NCBI GenBank assembly: GCA_025677815.1
Contig: JAIXMP010000019.1
Location: forward strand, 434,001-498,000
DNA length: 64,000 bases
Reading direction: 5' to 3'
Source of the DNA: Phascolomyces articulosus
Lineage: Eukaryota > Mucoromycota > Mucoromycetes > Mucorales > Lichtheimiaceae
In this document: in pieces, positions 32,116-47,900 of the stretch
How positions within the stretch are numbered: the stretch's first letter is position 1
How the letters are laid out: every line of letters starts with the position of its first letter
Notes under the pieces: model-generated
Seen by the model: only the letters and a program-made list of their open reading frames with translations
Database searches by the model: none
What the model was told of the DNA's origin: nothing
Program-made: the position numbers and the translations under genes

Positions 32116-32849
32116 ATGAAATTCTCATTGACACTCGCTTCCCTTGCTGTTTTTGCATTGACTGCAACAGCTGTTCCTATTCCTGGTGATTCACAAGAAG
32201 CCAGTGGAAATGGTAGTGAAGGTCCCGTTGGAGGTCTTGTACGTTAAATTACTCGAGTCAACATCTCCTGGCAACACATGCTATCTATCGAAAGAATTCA
32301 AACTAATGAATGGTATTTTATAGGGCAATAACATTTTAAAGGATGGTATCGGTAACAAGACAAAACAAGAAATTATTATCTATCAATGCGATTCAGCAGA
32401 TTATCAAAAGGCTAATGGTAATGGATCTGAAGCAGGTGTTAAAGGCCTTGTAAGTTAAAATTATAGTTTTCATTTTTGTCATACCAACAAATATGACGCA
32501 TAGAATATATGTTTGTTTGTTGATGATTCCCTTTTTTGGCATGGTGATAAAAAAAATGGTTTATATTAAACAATGATATGTTTTTATATAGGCCAACAAT
32601 CTTGCCAAAGGTGGTTTATTCAATCGAAAGGATGTTACCATTAAAATCATTCAAGGTTGTCCAGAAGGTGCAGTACCTAATGGTTATGTTGTATCTCCCG
32701 ATCGAGTTCAAGAGAATCAAGATGATGTTCGAGTACATCCACGAAACGATTTGGTAAAACCTACAGGACCTGAAGCAGCCTCAGATAGAACTAGCGAAGG
32801 CCAAGGAGAGAAAACAAACCAAAAGACTGTTGTTCCAACCGATGAATAG
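32116..32849 (+). CDS. Small secreted protein with an exon-duplicated repeat
   Basis: Exons 32116-32238, 32324-32449 and 32592-32849 give 168 aa. Residues 1-19 are a clear signal peptide (MKFSLTLASLAVFALTATA, cleavage before VPIPG). The mature protein contains two copies of a motif of about 35 residues, GNGSE..V.GL then NN.L..G..N... ending with an aligned Cys (YQC and QGC). An intron interrupts both copies after the same Leu in phase 0. The C-terminal about 60 residues are hydrophilic. No family is recognised. It is probably cell-wall or extracellular. The two intron starts are also alike (gtacgttaaatta and gtaagttaaaatta), as expected if an exon plus part of an intron was duplicated. Confidence 0.8.
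32203..32389 (+). repeat. Repeat copy A of the secreted protein (spans intron 1)
   Basis: Encodes SGNGSEGPVGGL, then after the intron GNNILKDGIGNK, ending at the Cys of IIIYQC. Confidence 0.65.
32413..32660 (+). repeat. Repeat copy B of the secreted protein (spans intron 2)
   Basis: Encodes NGNGSEAGVKGL, then after the intron ANNLAKGGLFNRK, ending at the Cys of IIQGC. The intron is at the same residue and phase as in copy A. Confidence 0.65.
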
Positions 32850-33524
32850 AATGTGTTGAAACAAGCAAACCTATTATATTATATTTATATATATACCTCT
32901 TGCCATATTGATTGATACACTTTCTACCTCTTTCGTCTCCCTTTTTCGTCATCTTCCCCCCTCTCCTCTTCTAGTCCTCCTTTTTTTTATCCCAATACCA
33001 CATGTGCACGAGTAGCTTATTTTTTTAAACAGAAAAAAAAACCCTCATTACCCCAAATCGTAATATTCATTTGATCATAATATACAAAATATAACCACTA
33101 TATATTTTTTTTTTGGGATTTTCATTTTGACTGAATGGAAAAAAAGAGAGAGAGAAGAGAATACATACATGTTTATTATATATATATGTATTATTCAAAA
33201 ATGTTATTGTTGTTGTATTGTATTGTTGTGTTTTGACAGAGAGAACGAATTATATTAACTACTACTGCTACTACTAACGTTTACTATTAGAAATAGAGAG
33301 AGATGGAAAGTATAATAATATTATATGTTGTGTGTGTGAGAGAGAGAGAAAAAATATTATGAAGAACAAAAAGACAAAGAAAAAAAAAGTTATGGTTTTC
33401 TTGGTTGGGGTTGAGTGTTTAGATGTGGGGAGGGAAAAAAAAGGGTTGTTTAAGAAAAAGGTAGATACGAGAGAGAGAAATAATAATAATAATAATAGTA
33501 ATAAATATGAATATATAAAGAAGT
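32850..33524. other. Convergent 3' region
   Basis: Between the secreted-protein gene (+) and ERG1 (-). It contains pyrimidine tracts, CTA trinucleotides near 33260, (GA)n near 33339-33348 and AAT repeats at 33480-33496. No gene is seen. Confidence 0.5.
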
Positions 33525-38537
<5,013 letters not shown>

Positions 38538-40976
38538 TTAAGCATGAGGTATAAAACTCCATGTGGTTCCAACAGCTGCCATACTGATAGCAATCGCCAG
38601 TATAAAGACATTGATACAAGTTCTTAGAACTGAGATAGAATTGGCATAAAGACGTTGATAACACATTAAAGGGAAAATCACTGAAATGCCAAAACTAAAC
38701 AAGGCACCTAACAATGACATGACACGATCGAATCCTGGGAAAACAACAGCAATATAGACCAGGATAGTAGTGACCGATAATCGAACCGTGGCTGTGAAAA
38801 AAGTTTGCTTCCATTGCATCACCGTTTCACTGGAAGAAACAAGCCAACGGTCAATCACAGGTTTAGCTTGAATCCATAATTCACAAGCAACATTCAGTGG
38901 GTTCATGATCAAGGCAAACTTGGCAATAGGAGTGATGACTACAAGCCATAAGGCCACACTATTGAATATTTTATAATATCCTTCTGTTACTGCCAAATTT
39001 TGTGTAATCTAAATAAATAAATGAAACACGACCAACGTTTGTGTGTAAGTATATAAATATCTCTATTTATACAAATAGTAGTAAGATCTATCATATGTTT
39101 TTTTTTTTTGGTCGGTATTCATGGGATGTTTTCCTTATTCTTATCATTGTTCGCATGGTAACAGGTATATATATATATAAATAACAAATAAAAAGTATAT
39201 GTCATTACCTCTTGCATAGTTTCGGATCCAAACATCAAATAACCCGATACAGCCATTAAAGCATAGACAGCAATTGTCAATACATAAGTAATGTCTACCA
39301 TCTGATCATATTTTTTGGGATTTTCCATATCTCGATAAATAGCTGGAAACACTGCATGACCTGCAAACCCGGCCATCATTAATCCTATAGAAATTGGTTT
39401 GACATTCACAACACATTTTCAAGTCAGTTTCTATTATATATAATAACATTAAAACAAGAGATGAAATTTTTACCAAAGCTAAGGGGAATGCGTGACGGAT
39501 CTGATGGTAACAATTCAGTTTCCTGTTTCGAAAATAAAAAAAATCAATTAAATATAGTTAGATGACGATTCATTTATGAAGCAATCCAGGAGATTTTTCA
39601 GGTTGAACAAAAAAGAGGCGGGGAAGCAAAAAGAAAATACAAACCATGGGGTCCCAAAGACTTCCGGGTTGTGTGGTTTTGGAAAGTCCGTCGAAAAGAA
39701 CAATGACCATTAATAAAACACAACTGATGATACCGAATAAACTGGCTACGGATAATTTACGTAACGAAAGAAATTCAAAAGGCGTCATTAAACAGAAACA
39801 TAAGATTCTTGATGTGACAAAATCTAAAGAAGGATAAAGTGCTTGGAGGCCATCGCCTAATAAAGTCACCATAGCAACACTATCATAAATAAATAAAAAT
39901 CAAATATGAATGAATATGGTAATTTTTTCACACGCACACTATAAACAAAGAGATCCTGCAATAGATAAAAGAAAAAAAGTTACCCCATCGTGGCTAGTTC
40001 TACATAAAATAGACCGCCGATAAATGCACGGCCGCGTTCTCCGAACGCAGCCATTCCCATGTCACCATAAGTGGATGCACCCGGTGCTGCATCAAGACTT
40101 CTTGCTAAAATCTTGGCTGTATAGTTGGTACCTATTGCACAAAAGCAAAATATGGTTCCACCAATAAGCCATCCCGCATAGCGGAAAGCTAAAGGGAACG
40201 CTAAAATCCCAACACCAATCAATACATTCATGGCATTGAAGACAGATTGAACAAATGTGGATTTTTTATGTTCTTGTTGAGGTGGTAACTTTAGTTGTTC
40301 TGAAATCACTGAGGCAACCGTTGCATGTCTTGATAATGGTTCTAAATAAGATGTCGTGGTAGTGGTAGCAGGAGCTGTTCGTTGGGATATAGTCTTGTAA
40401 ATGGAAACATCATTGTTATTATTGATATTTTCTCGAGAATAAACTTGCTGCATTTGTTGTTGATGACTATATAGCATTTAAACAATATAAATAACGTCAA
40501 TATAAGAGATCAGGGTAGTATTATAAAAAAAAATTTGTCATTGTGGAGAGCAGATTATAGGGAAAAAAATAAATTAACGTTTAGTTTGTTTACCTTAATT
40601 TAGGTTCAAGTGGATCCACAATCGCTTCTTCTTCATCCATAAATCGAATACTTCGATCATCTCGATTATATCCTGAATTTGATAAGTTTTCAGCCACATA
40701 AATCATGGAAGAACGAGAATATGATTCTGCAAGAGAGCCTAAGGTATCTCGAAAAGAAGTGGGCCGAGAATGTTGATGAGTGTCATGAAGAAATTGATGC
40801 AAATCTTCTGTAGGGCTAAAAAAAGCTGTTTCTGCTACTGAGGCTTCACCAGGAACAAGTCCTCCTCCTCGTTGTATTGATCCATAATAGTTGGGTCGAG
40901 CATTATTGGGTATGCGAATATCAACAGGTGATGCTGGCATGTCATCACTGACAGATGAATAAGAATTAGATGCCAT
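38538..40976 (-). CDS. AAAP-family amino acid transporter, AVT1-like
   Basis: Predicted vacuolar or endomembrane amino acid/proton transporter of the auxin/amino acid permease family. Six exons (40594-40976, 39984-40466, 39645-39879, 39474-39522, 39209-39384, 38538-39008) encode 598 aa. The first about 200 residues are cytosolic and polar. The transporter core starts at STFVQSVFNAMNVLIGVGIL, the AAAP helix-1 signature. About ten hydrophobic segments follow, including FGLMMAGFAGHAVFPAIYRDM (helix 6 region) and the ending FGISVIFPLMCYQRL. The long hydrophilic N-terminus is typical of fungal Avt1-like proteins. Intron 3 has a gtttgt donor. Exon 4 is 49 nt. Substrate cannot be assigned. Confidence 0.88.
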
Positions 40977-42136
40977 GAGAACAACAATAAGAATAAATAA
41001 TAACTACTAGATGAATATATAATAAATTATTATGTATAAAAAGGAGTAAAAAAAAGGTTATTGTTATTGTTATTTAATAAGAAAAAGAAAGAAAAAACTA
41101 AAACCAATAGCTCATCCGAAAAGAACTCTTTTATATATAACAAAAACACGATCTAATATTTGTATATATATATATATATATAATGCTTGTTATGCTATCC
41201 AGTGAAGAGGATGAAACACTCCTCTCTTTGTCTCCTTAACGAACCTTGTAAGCTTGTTATTAGCCGACATGAAAAAAAAGCTTTTTTTTTGTGAACCTGG
41301 TGATCATTTTCTCTCTTATTAATGTAAAACGTCAATAAAAAAGCTCATCTCCCATTCTTGTCATCACCCCCCAGAAACAGTATCACTACTTATTAAGCTC
41401 TTATATAACTATACGGCCCCCGCAAACAACTTGAAAGTTCCTACTTTTAACTTCTACTAAATATATAACTCATAATAATAATAATAAAACCTCGAACTGT
41501 TTATGTTTTTTCCCAGACCAACTGCATAGTTTAATGATGGATATATTGGATTCTAGATGCAATATGTCCAAGTTAAATAAAATAATAAATTTATCACGAG
41601 GTTAGACTAAAACAAAAATATATAAGCCATGTTGGACTTTATGCATTATCTAAAAACTTATCGAGAAATAATAGAACTTTATTATTTAGTATTTTACTTG
41701 TACAATTGTAGTTATACGAATGGTGAAATCTGTTTGTACATATTGCGTGTATGTTTTTGTTTTTGTTTTACTAATTGGCACGGCAAAATAAAATCATGAG
41801 AGAGAGAGAGAGAAAATAAAAAAAATCTATCTCGCTGTAATCATTGGAATAGTTAGTATGCTATACGATTTGTGTCCCTCTGTTGCTTGTTGTTTTTCAG
41901 TTTGTTGTTTAATTTATCTGTTTCTTGTTTATATTTTGATTTTATACATAAAACTGCCTGAATATTGTTTAATATTGCGCAATCCGACATACGTTACATA
42001 AAAGAAAACAAACTGCTACACCAAAAATATAGGGAAGGGGGGAGGGCGTTTATCCATATAATTCTAACAAACTCATTTTTAAGATAATGATCTTGGCGCG
42101 TGTTTTGGATTTGAATTCGCAAAAACTCATTTCCGC
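40977..42136. other. Gene-free spacer
   Basis: Upstream of the transporter. It contains a TA repeat at 41164-41182, a pair of T/A-rich inverted runs at 41273-41291 (AAAAAAAAGC followed by TTTTTTTTTG), AAT repeats at 41473-41487 and (GA)n at 41799-41814. No gene is seen. Confidence 0.5.
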
Positions 42137-42501
42137 ATGCCGACACCATTTCAATTTCCGGTTTGGAAAGCATTAAAAAAATTTTTCGTTCGCGTTCAAG
42201 AAAAAAGTATGGCTCTTTCGCGTAAAGGTATGTAATTATTTTTTTTTATTTTCTCATATAAAACAGCTGTATACAAATATAAAGGCTCTTTCGAAGCTTT
42301 TTGAGAAATCATCACATGTCTCAGGAAGTCAAAAAGAAGCCAAGATCCAAACACCCTATTACAGTTTTATTATTATGATTGTACAGAATTGTTTCTTTTT
42401 TTCTTTTCACTGACTTGAAAAAAAAAAAAACTTTTTTTATAGGCAACAACTACTTCCAAGATGATATTATAATATTACAGAATAGAATTTTACTTTATTG
42501 A
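42137..42501 (+). pseudogene. Possible 5' fragment of an NDUFAF2 (mimitin)-like gene
   Basis: Exon 42137-42227 starts MPTPFQFPVWKALKKFF and ends at a gtatgt donor. The acceptor at 42441-42442 leads into GNNYFQ and then an unrelated short tail with a stop at 42501, giving 49 aa. The pattern W-x-AL...(about 17)...GN-x-Y-(F/Y) matches the start of the complex I assembly factor NDUFAF2, where GNKYY follows about 22 residues after RAL. The rest of that family (about 100 more residues) is missing, and the next gene (VPS36, opposite strand) ends 9 bp away. It may be truncated, mis-spliced in my model, or a chance likeness. Confidence 0.3.
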
Positions 42502-42509
42502 TATGTTGT

Positions 42510-44708
42510 CTATAATAAAAACAAATTTTCATAATACGTTAAACCTGAGGGTCCTTCGTCTCGACATATGAGACCTTTTTGTTCAGTAATCTTGATATAT
42601 AAAAAAAAAAGAGAGTGAAAGTGACAAAAAAAACGTGTTAGTGGTTGATGTCGCTGTTGTTTTTTGGAGATAGAAGATGATATATAAAAAAAAAAAGACA
42701 ACCCATATATTATTTACCAAAAGTTGTTCTGTGGCTAAAGCCAAAGCCAGGTTTTCTATTTCTGCTAATCGTAACGCAGTGATATGACCACCTTGTTGTT
42801 TGACATGTTGTAAAATTCTTCTTGCAGCTCTGTCGTCATCCATATATTGTGATTGGACGACAAGTAATCCACTCGGAAATTTCCGTAGTCGGAAAGGAAG
42901 TTTTAATTCTTCAAATTGTTGTGCTGCCTTGTATAAATCCTCAGGCGAAATCAGTGCTAAGATAAATAATATGTATATTAAATAAACGTTGTCTTCTTTT
43001 TATCATCATGAACCAGATAGATACATGTAAATAGATAGTACTTACCAACACCACGCACACGATTAAAAATACAATATAAGTCTGTAAGTGACTTCATACT
43101 ATCTTGTTCATTCAAAATTTTGCTTAAAAATTCTGCCAATTCTCTTGCTAATTCTTGATGATAAATAGAACCAGCCGAGCCACTAAATAAAAAACAACAT
43201 TAATCCCCACCCCAAGGTTATTTCCTACATCTAGTTGGCTTATATGTATCCAGGTATATATGTTCATTTGGCTGGTTGGTTGGTTAGGGGGAAACAAACT
43301 ATTCAAGCTTACCGTGTTACTGGGTCAGATATACCCAGATTTAAAAGGTATGTACGAAGGGTGGATAAATTCCCATCCGTATTATTGGTATCCTTGTTTA
43401 TTTTTTGAGAAATGGATTCTGCTAATGTCACCATCTCTGTCGCTTTTGCCATCAATCGATCCAAGTCTTGGAACGCATCCGTCATTGTCTCACTTGCTTC
43501 TGCTGAATTTTTTTCGATTCTATCCTGGATAGCACCTATAAAATCAAGCGAATCAATATTACATTCTCTTTCCCTGCTTATTCTCCAACTCTTCAATCTC
43601 TTTTTTAACTTACTAATACCAACACCGCGCGTCTTGGATGTTGATGGTCTTTCAACAGGGGACTCTATTGGCTATTTTTTTTTTAAAAAAAACACCCTCC
43701 ATTTAATAAATGATATTCTATTTTATTCTGAATCTTCTCCCATAGAATCACGATATAACTCTTCATCCTTTTAATTTACCTTATCCCATGCTTTAGCATC
43801 CAATGCTCCTTTCAATTTACTCAAAAACCCAGACTGTCCTCCATGACGAAACGCTAATCGAATATGAGCATCGTCATCCACATGAATAGCCGTAAATGAT
43901 TCAGATAAACTAGGTGTGGATACTGTAGGAGACGGTGCAACACCTGATGATAAATCCGTACCACACATCTCACATTGTACCATACTTGGATGATTAATAA
44001 AAGTACATGCACCACACGATACACCATCATTATTCTCTTTTTGACTAGCAGTTGTAGTAGGTGTTGTTGGTGAACTTGTACTATTATTTGCTATATCATC
44101 TGAACGTTTGACTCCGCACAATTGACATTTCTCCAATGTTCGTGCGTTTGCAAAAGAACAGATGGGACATACCCAGGTTGATACAGCTAATTGTGGTAAA
44201 CTTTTTCGAACAGGACTCGTTACCGTGTTTTCCAAATGCAAAATTATTTTGGGTGATGCTCGTAGAAACCCACCCTGCTTGTTATTATAAAATTCGTATG
44301 ATCAATATAGATATATAGGTCGTTACTGTTGAAAAAAAAGGAAGTGAAACTTACATAACTCTCAGCTTCTTTAACATTACAAAGTGATAATTCAACAGCT
44401 CTCTCAGCAGGTTGTGCACTATCTACATAAATGATGCGATGGGATGTTAAATAACATACACCGTCTTGGTAATCGTCGATTTTGCTCTTGCTAAAAAAAA
44501 AAAAAGACACGTTAAGAAAGAAAATGTTGGATATTGGATGAATCAGCAAAGAATTCCTTTCCCACAAAGAATAAAGGCAAATTATAACATTGTTTCTTCT
44601 TTACCGTTCATAAAGGCCAACATTGCCTTGTTGAATAATAAGTGATTCATTCGATTGTAGTACTGGTCGTCGTGAAGAAGATAAATCGGTCCGCTCAAAG
44701 TACTTCAT
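42510..44708 (-). CDS. VPS36: ESCRT-II subunit Vps36
   Basis: ESCRT-II component that links ubiquitinated cargo and phosphoinositides on endosomes to ESCRT-III. Eight exons (44605-44708, 44355-44490, 43780-44277, 43614-43671, 43313-43535, 43046-43182, 42718-42956, 42510-42590) give 491 aa. The GLUE domain starts at once (SNESLIIQQGNVGLYE, GVCYLTSHRIIYVDS). Two NZF zinc fingers are inserted: WVCPICSFANARTLEKCQLC near residue 117 and CGACTFINHPSMVQCEMC near 168, the arrangement known from yeast Vps36. A Ser/Thr-rich linker follows, then the EAP30 winged-helix region (AIQDRIEKN..., RGVALISPEDLYKAA, VVQSQYMDDDRAAR). All exon joins keep frame. Confidence 0.93.
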
Positions 44709-44987
44709 TGGCAAAAAGAGGGACAAGGTAGAAAAATACACGCATACTCCATCAACGCATTAGCGGAAATTCAAGAGCATGATTTTTTAACTTTTTTTTT
44801 ACCCACATGCCATATTTGATTTATCTTGGCATCAGGTACGAACAATACCACAACCATTTGTAAAAAGGATATATTAATAATTTATAATGTCATAGATTGA
44901 TATGAAAATAAATATAAAGTAATGTAACAATAACGATTAAAAAGGTGGGAATCATGTTGAAGGACTATCAGTTGTATTGGAAGAAGA

Positions 44988-47900
44988 TCATGATGATGAT
45001 GGAAATACATCGAAACCTTGAAGGACTTGTATAAGGCTAAGAGCAGTAAAAATGAGTACAAGGGAAACATACACAAAATGAGGAGAGTTGTTTGTCATTT
45101 TATCCAGTACCATTTCAAAGGGGTTTGGATTAACAACTCGATTAAATTTACTATCCAAGTACTTTAAAAGATCAATAGTCTCTTTACTAAGATCAACTGT
45201 ACCGTTATCATTCTCGTATTCCTTTGCACGCTCTTGTATAATTTCGCGATGCCACCATGCCCAACTGATACGTAGGTTCACAGGAATGATGTTTGCCTTT
45301 ACAGCAATCTCAAATGATTGTCGATCCGGTATTAGTTTAGAAATTTTGATGATGTGATCGACATAATATTCCATCAACTGTTTCATTGCTTCTGAACCAA
45401 CCCATACATTATAGGGTTTGCGTTTTACTGAGTAGAAATCAATGAGTCGTATATCAAGCAATGAGATTGTTTGCATTTCTACGGTTTTATCTCCTACCGA
45501 GACTCTTACACCTTGGATTAAATCTTTCCTAGGTGCCACTCCTTGGATTGAAAATCCTTTTCGATCGAAAAAATATAATGATGGTATATTTTTTTCACTT
45601 ATATTCCATTCACGCAGCTCTTCCTTGTTCATGTCTGGGAGCTTGAGTACCCAACCAGGGCGTAAACGGCCGTTAAAATCACCGATAAATAATTCCAAGA
45701 GTTCAGAAAAATATTCTATCTTTTTTGGTTCCTGGCAGTCCATATAAAACATGCGTACTGCATGCAACATATCCAACAAAATTTCGTAATAGCCAAATAC
45801 ATCGAAATTAAAATTGGTTGCTGTGCTTATTAGATCGATGATTGGTACTTCTAATATATCTTTTTTAAATTCGTAATTAATGTCACCAAAGACTGGTGGT
45901 TTCCTGTATGTCATCCGTCCCATAATGTCACTTCGCTTCGTTATAGATATACGAGTTCTTCCGTCTATCTTCTTGTTCTTGTTTTTTTGTTGCTCATTGC
46001 ATGTAACTTGTGTAGACCGTAAAGAATTATTGATTGCTAGTACTATAGCTGTTATTATTGCAATTACTACAGCTATCAAAATTGCTGCTGCTGTTGTTGT
46101 TGTTGTTGCCCTTGTTGTTCTTATTGCTGCTGCAATCACCGACACTGTTCCGGTTACTGTTGATAGTATTGTCCTTTTTTTTATTGCTACATCTTTGAGG
46201 GCACCTGATGAATCCCTGTGAAGCAAATATCTAATATTTAATCTGGTGGCTTGATCAACTATTTTGTTGTAATCGTCTATTCTTTGCCGAAGAAATAATT
46301 CTGTATGGTTTTCTTGAGTTTGGCCGTCAAGGAGCACAAGCGAATGATTATAAAGCAATTCACTGCGAGACAAATCCAAACCTGGGTGAAAAAATGCGAT
46401 AGCAACTGTAATAGTATAAGCATTATATCCATGAATGCTCGAGGATGCAGCGATTAATTCCAAACAGGAAAAATGATTCCCTAAATATTTCAATTGGTTG
46501 TACGTTTGTTCACCAATTTCAGGATGCAAAAATTTCTGAATGAGATCGCTATAATGATTGCGGCTTGCTAGAATGTTTTTCTGCCACCAATTCCAATCAA
46601 GTGATATTAATGGCGGAAGTATTTTATTGGATACGGCAATGTCAAATGAGGGTTCATCCGGAATTAGAAAACCAAGAATGTGCATGAAATCGCAAAAATA
46701 ACCTTGAATTTCGGTACCACGATGCTGATCTTTGGAATACTGCTTAAATAATTCAGAATTACGAAACGCTTCAAAATTACGATAATTATAGCGTAAATCA
46801 AGTGCATTGATGGCAAGTATATTAGCTTGTTTTTCACCAGTATGAGAAATAAAAAGGCTGCAGAATGTAGGTCCTGCAATGGTGGCGTTAATATCATCAT
46901 CACGCTCATAAGTTTCCTTATTATGAGCGGGAATTCCTTTGAAGGAGAATCCAGCTTTAGCAAGAATATCAAGAGAAGGGACTCGGAATGATCTTGTTGA
47001 TATAATCATGGGGTGTGAAACTTTTTCCTTTGTTGAAGCTTGATCATTTCTGTCAGTTTTTAACCAGAAATCCGATGGTATTCTTCCATAAAAACTACCG
47101 AATAGCTCTGGTATTGCGCAATTTGCAAGATAAGCATGTAGTCGTTGCGCTGGAACTATTGCTTCTTTTGTAGTGATACGACTGAGTTGGTCGAGAAATG
47201 CTTGACATATCAAAAGTGGTGGGGTAGGGAACATGGTTCCTTCCGAATAAAATAGTTCGATCAGTGGAAATATGCAGTATCTTAACTCGTGGTTGCTCAT
47301 ATGAAATAAATGCCGTTTACTGGTAAATATAGATTCAAACTGTGATGAATTGGTATTATTATCCGTGTTTCGTACTGTTTGTATTAGTTCATGAAAAACT
47401 GTCGTCATATGATATAAAATACTGTTGTTGTTGTTGTTGTTGTAATATAATTGAGTAGTGGGATTATCCAAGTTGTTATTATCGTTAGAGTAATCATTGT
47501 TGTAGTGGAACAAACAATCGGACGGTAATCCTTTTGAATAATCTTCACTGCTGTGATACTCGTATCGAGAAACAACACATTCCCAAGTAAATACCATTTG
47601 TGCTTGAGCACTTTTGCAGATTTTTTCAAATGACTGGGAGCATGCAACTGCATTATCCCAACTTTCAATGTTTGGATAAAGAAATCTGATGTATGCCGCC
47701 TCTTCTTTGGTGCATTTTTTAAGTAAAGCAATTGTTTCCATACAATTTTTGCGATCTTGATACAGGTTTTTGATTGCTTGCATTTGACAAGCTATACTTT
47801 TTCCAGGAACATAAAACTTCAATTCTTGTGTGTAAAATATGCCATTCGCTATAATGTTATTTTTCCACCATTCCCAGTCTATGCCTAAATTAGACACCAA

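Noticed and set aside
45880..46221. 113-codon hydrophobic plus-strand ORF
   Set aside because: Antisense of the Ala/Ile-rich segment of the giant minus-strand protein.
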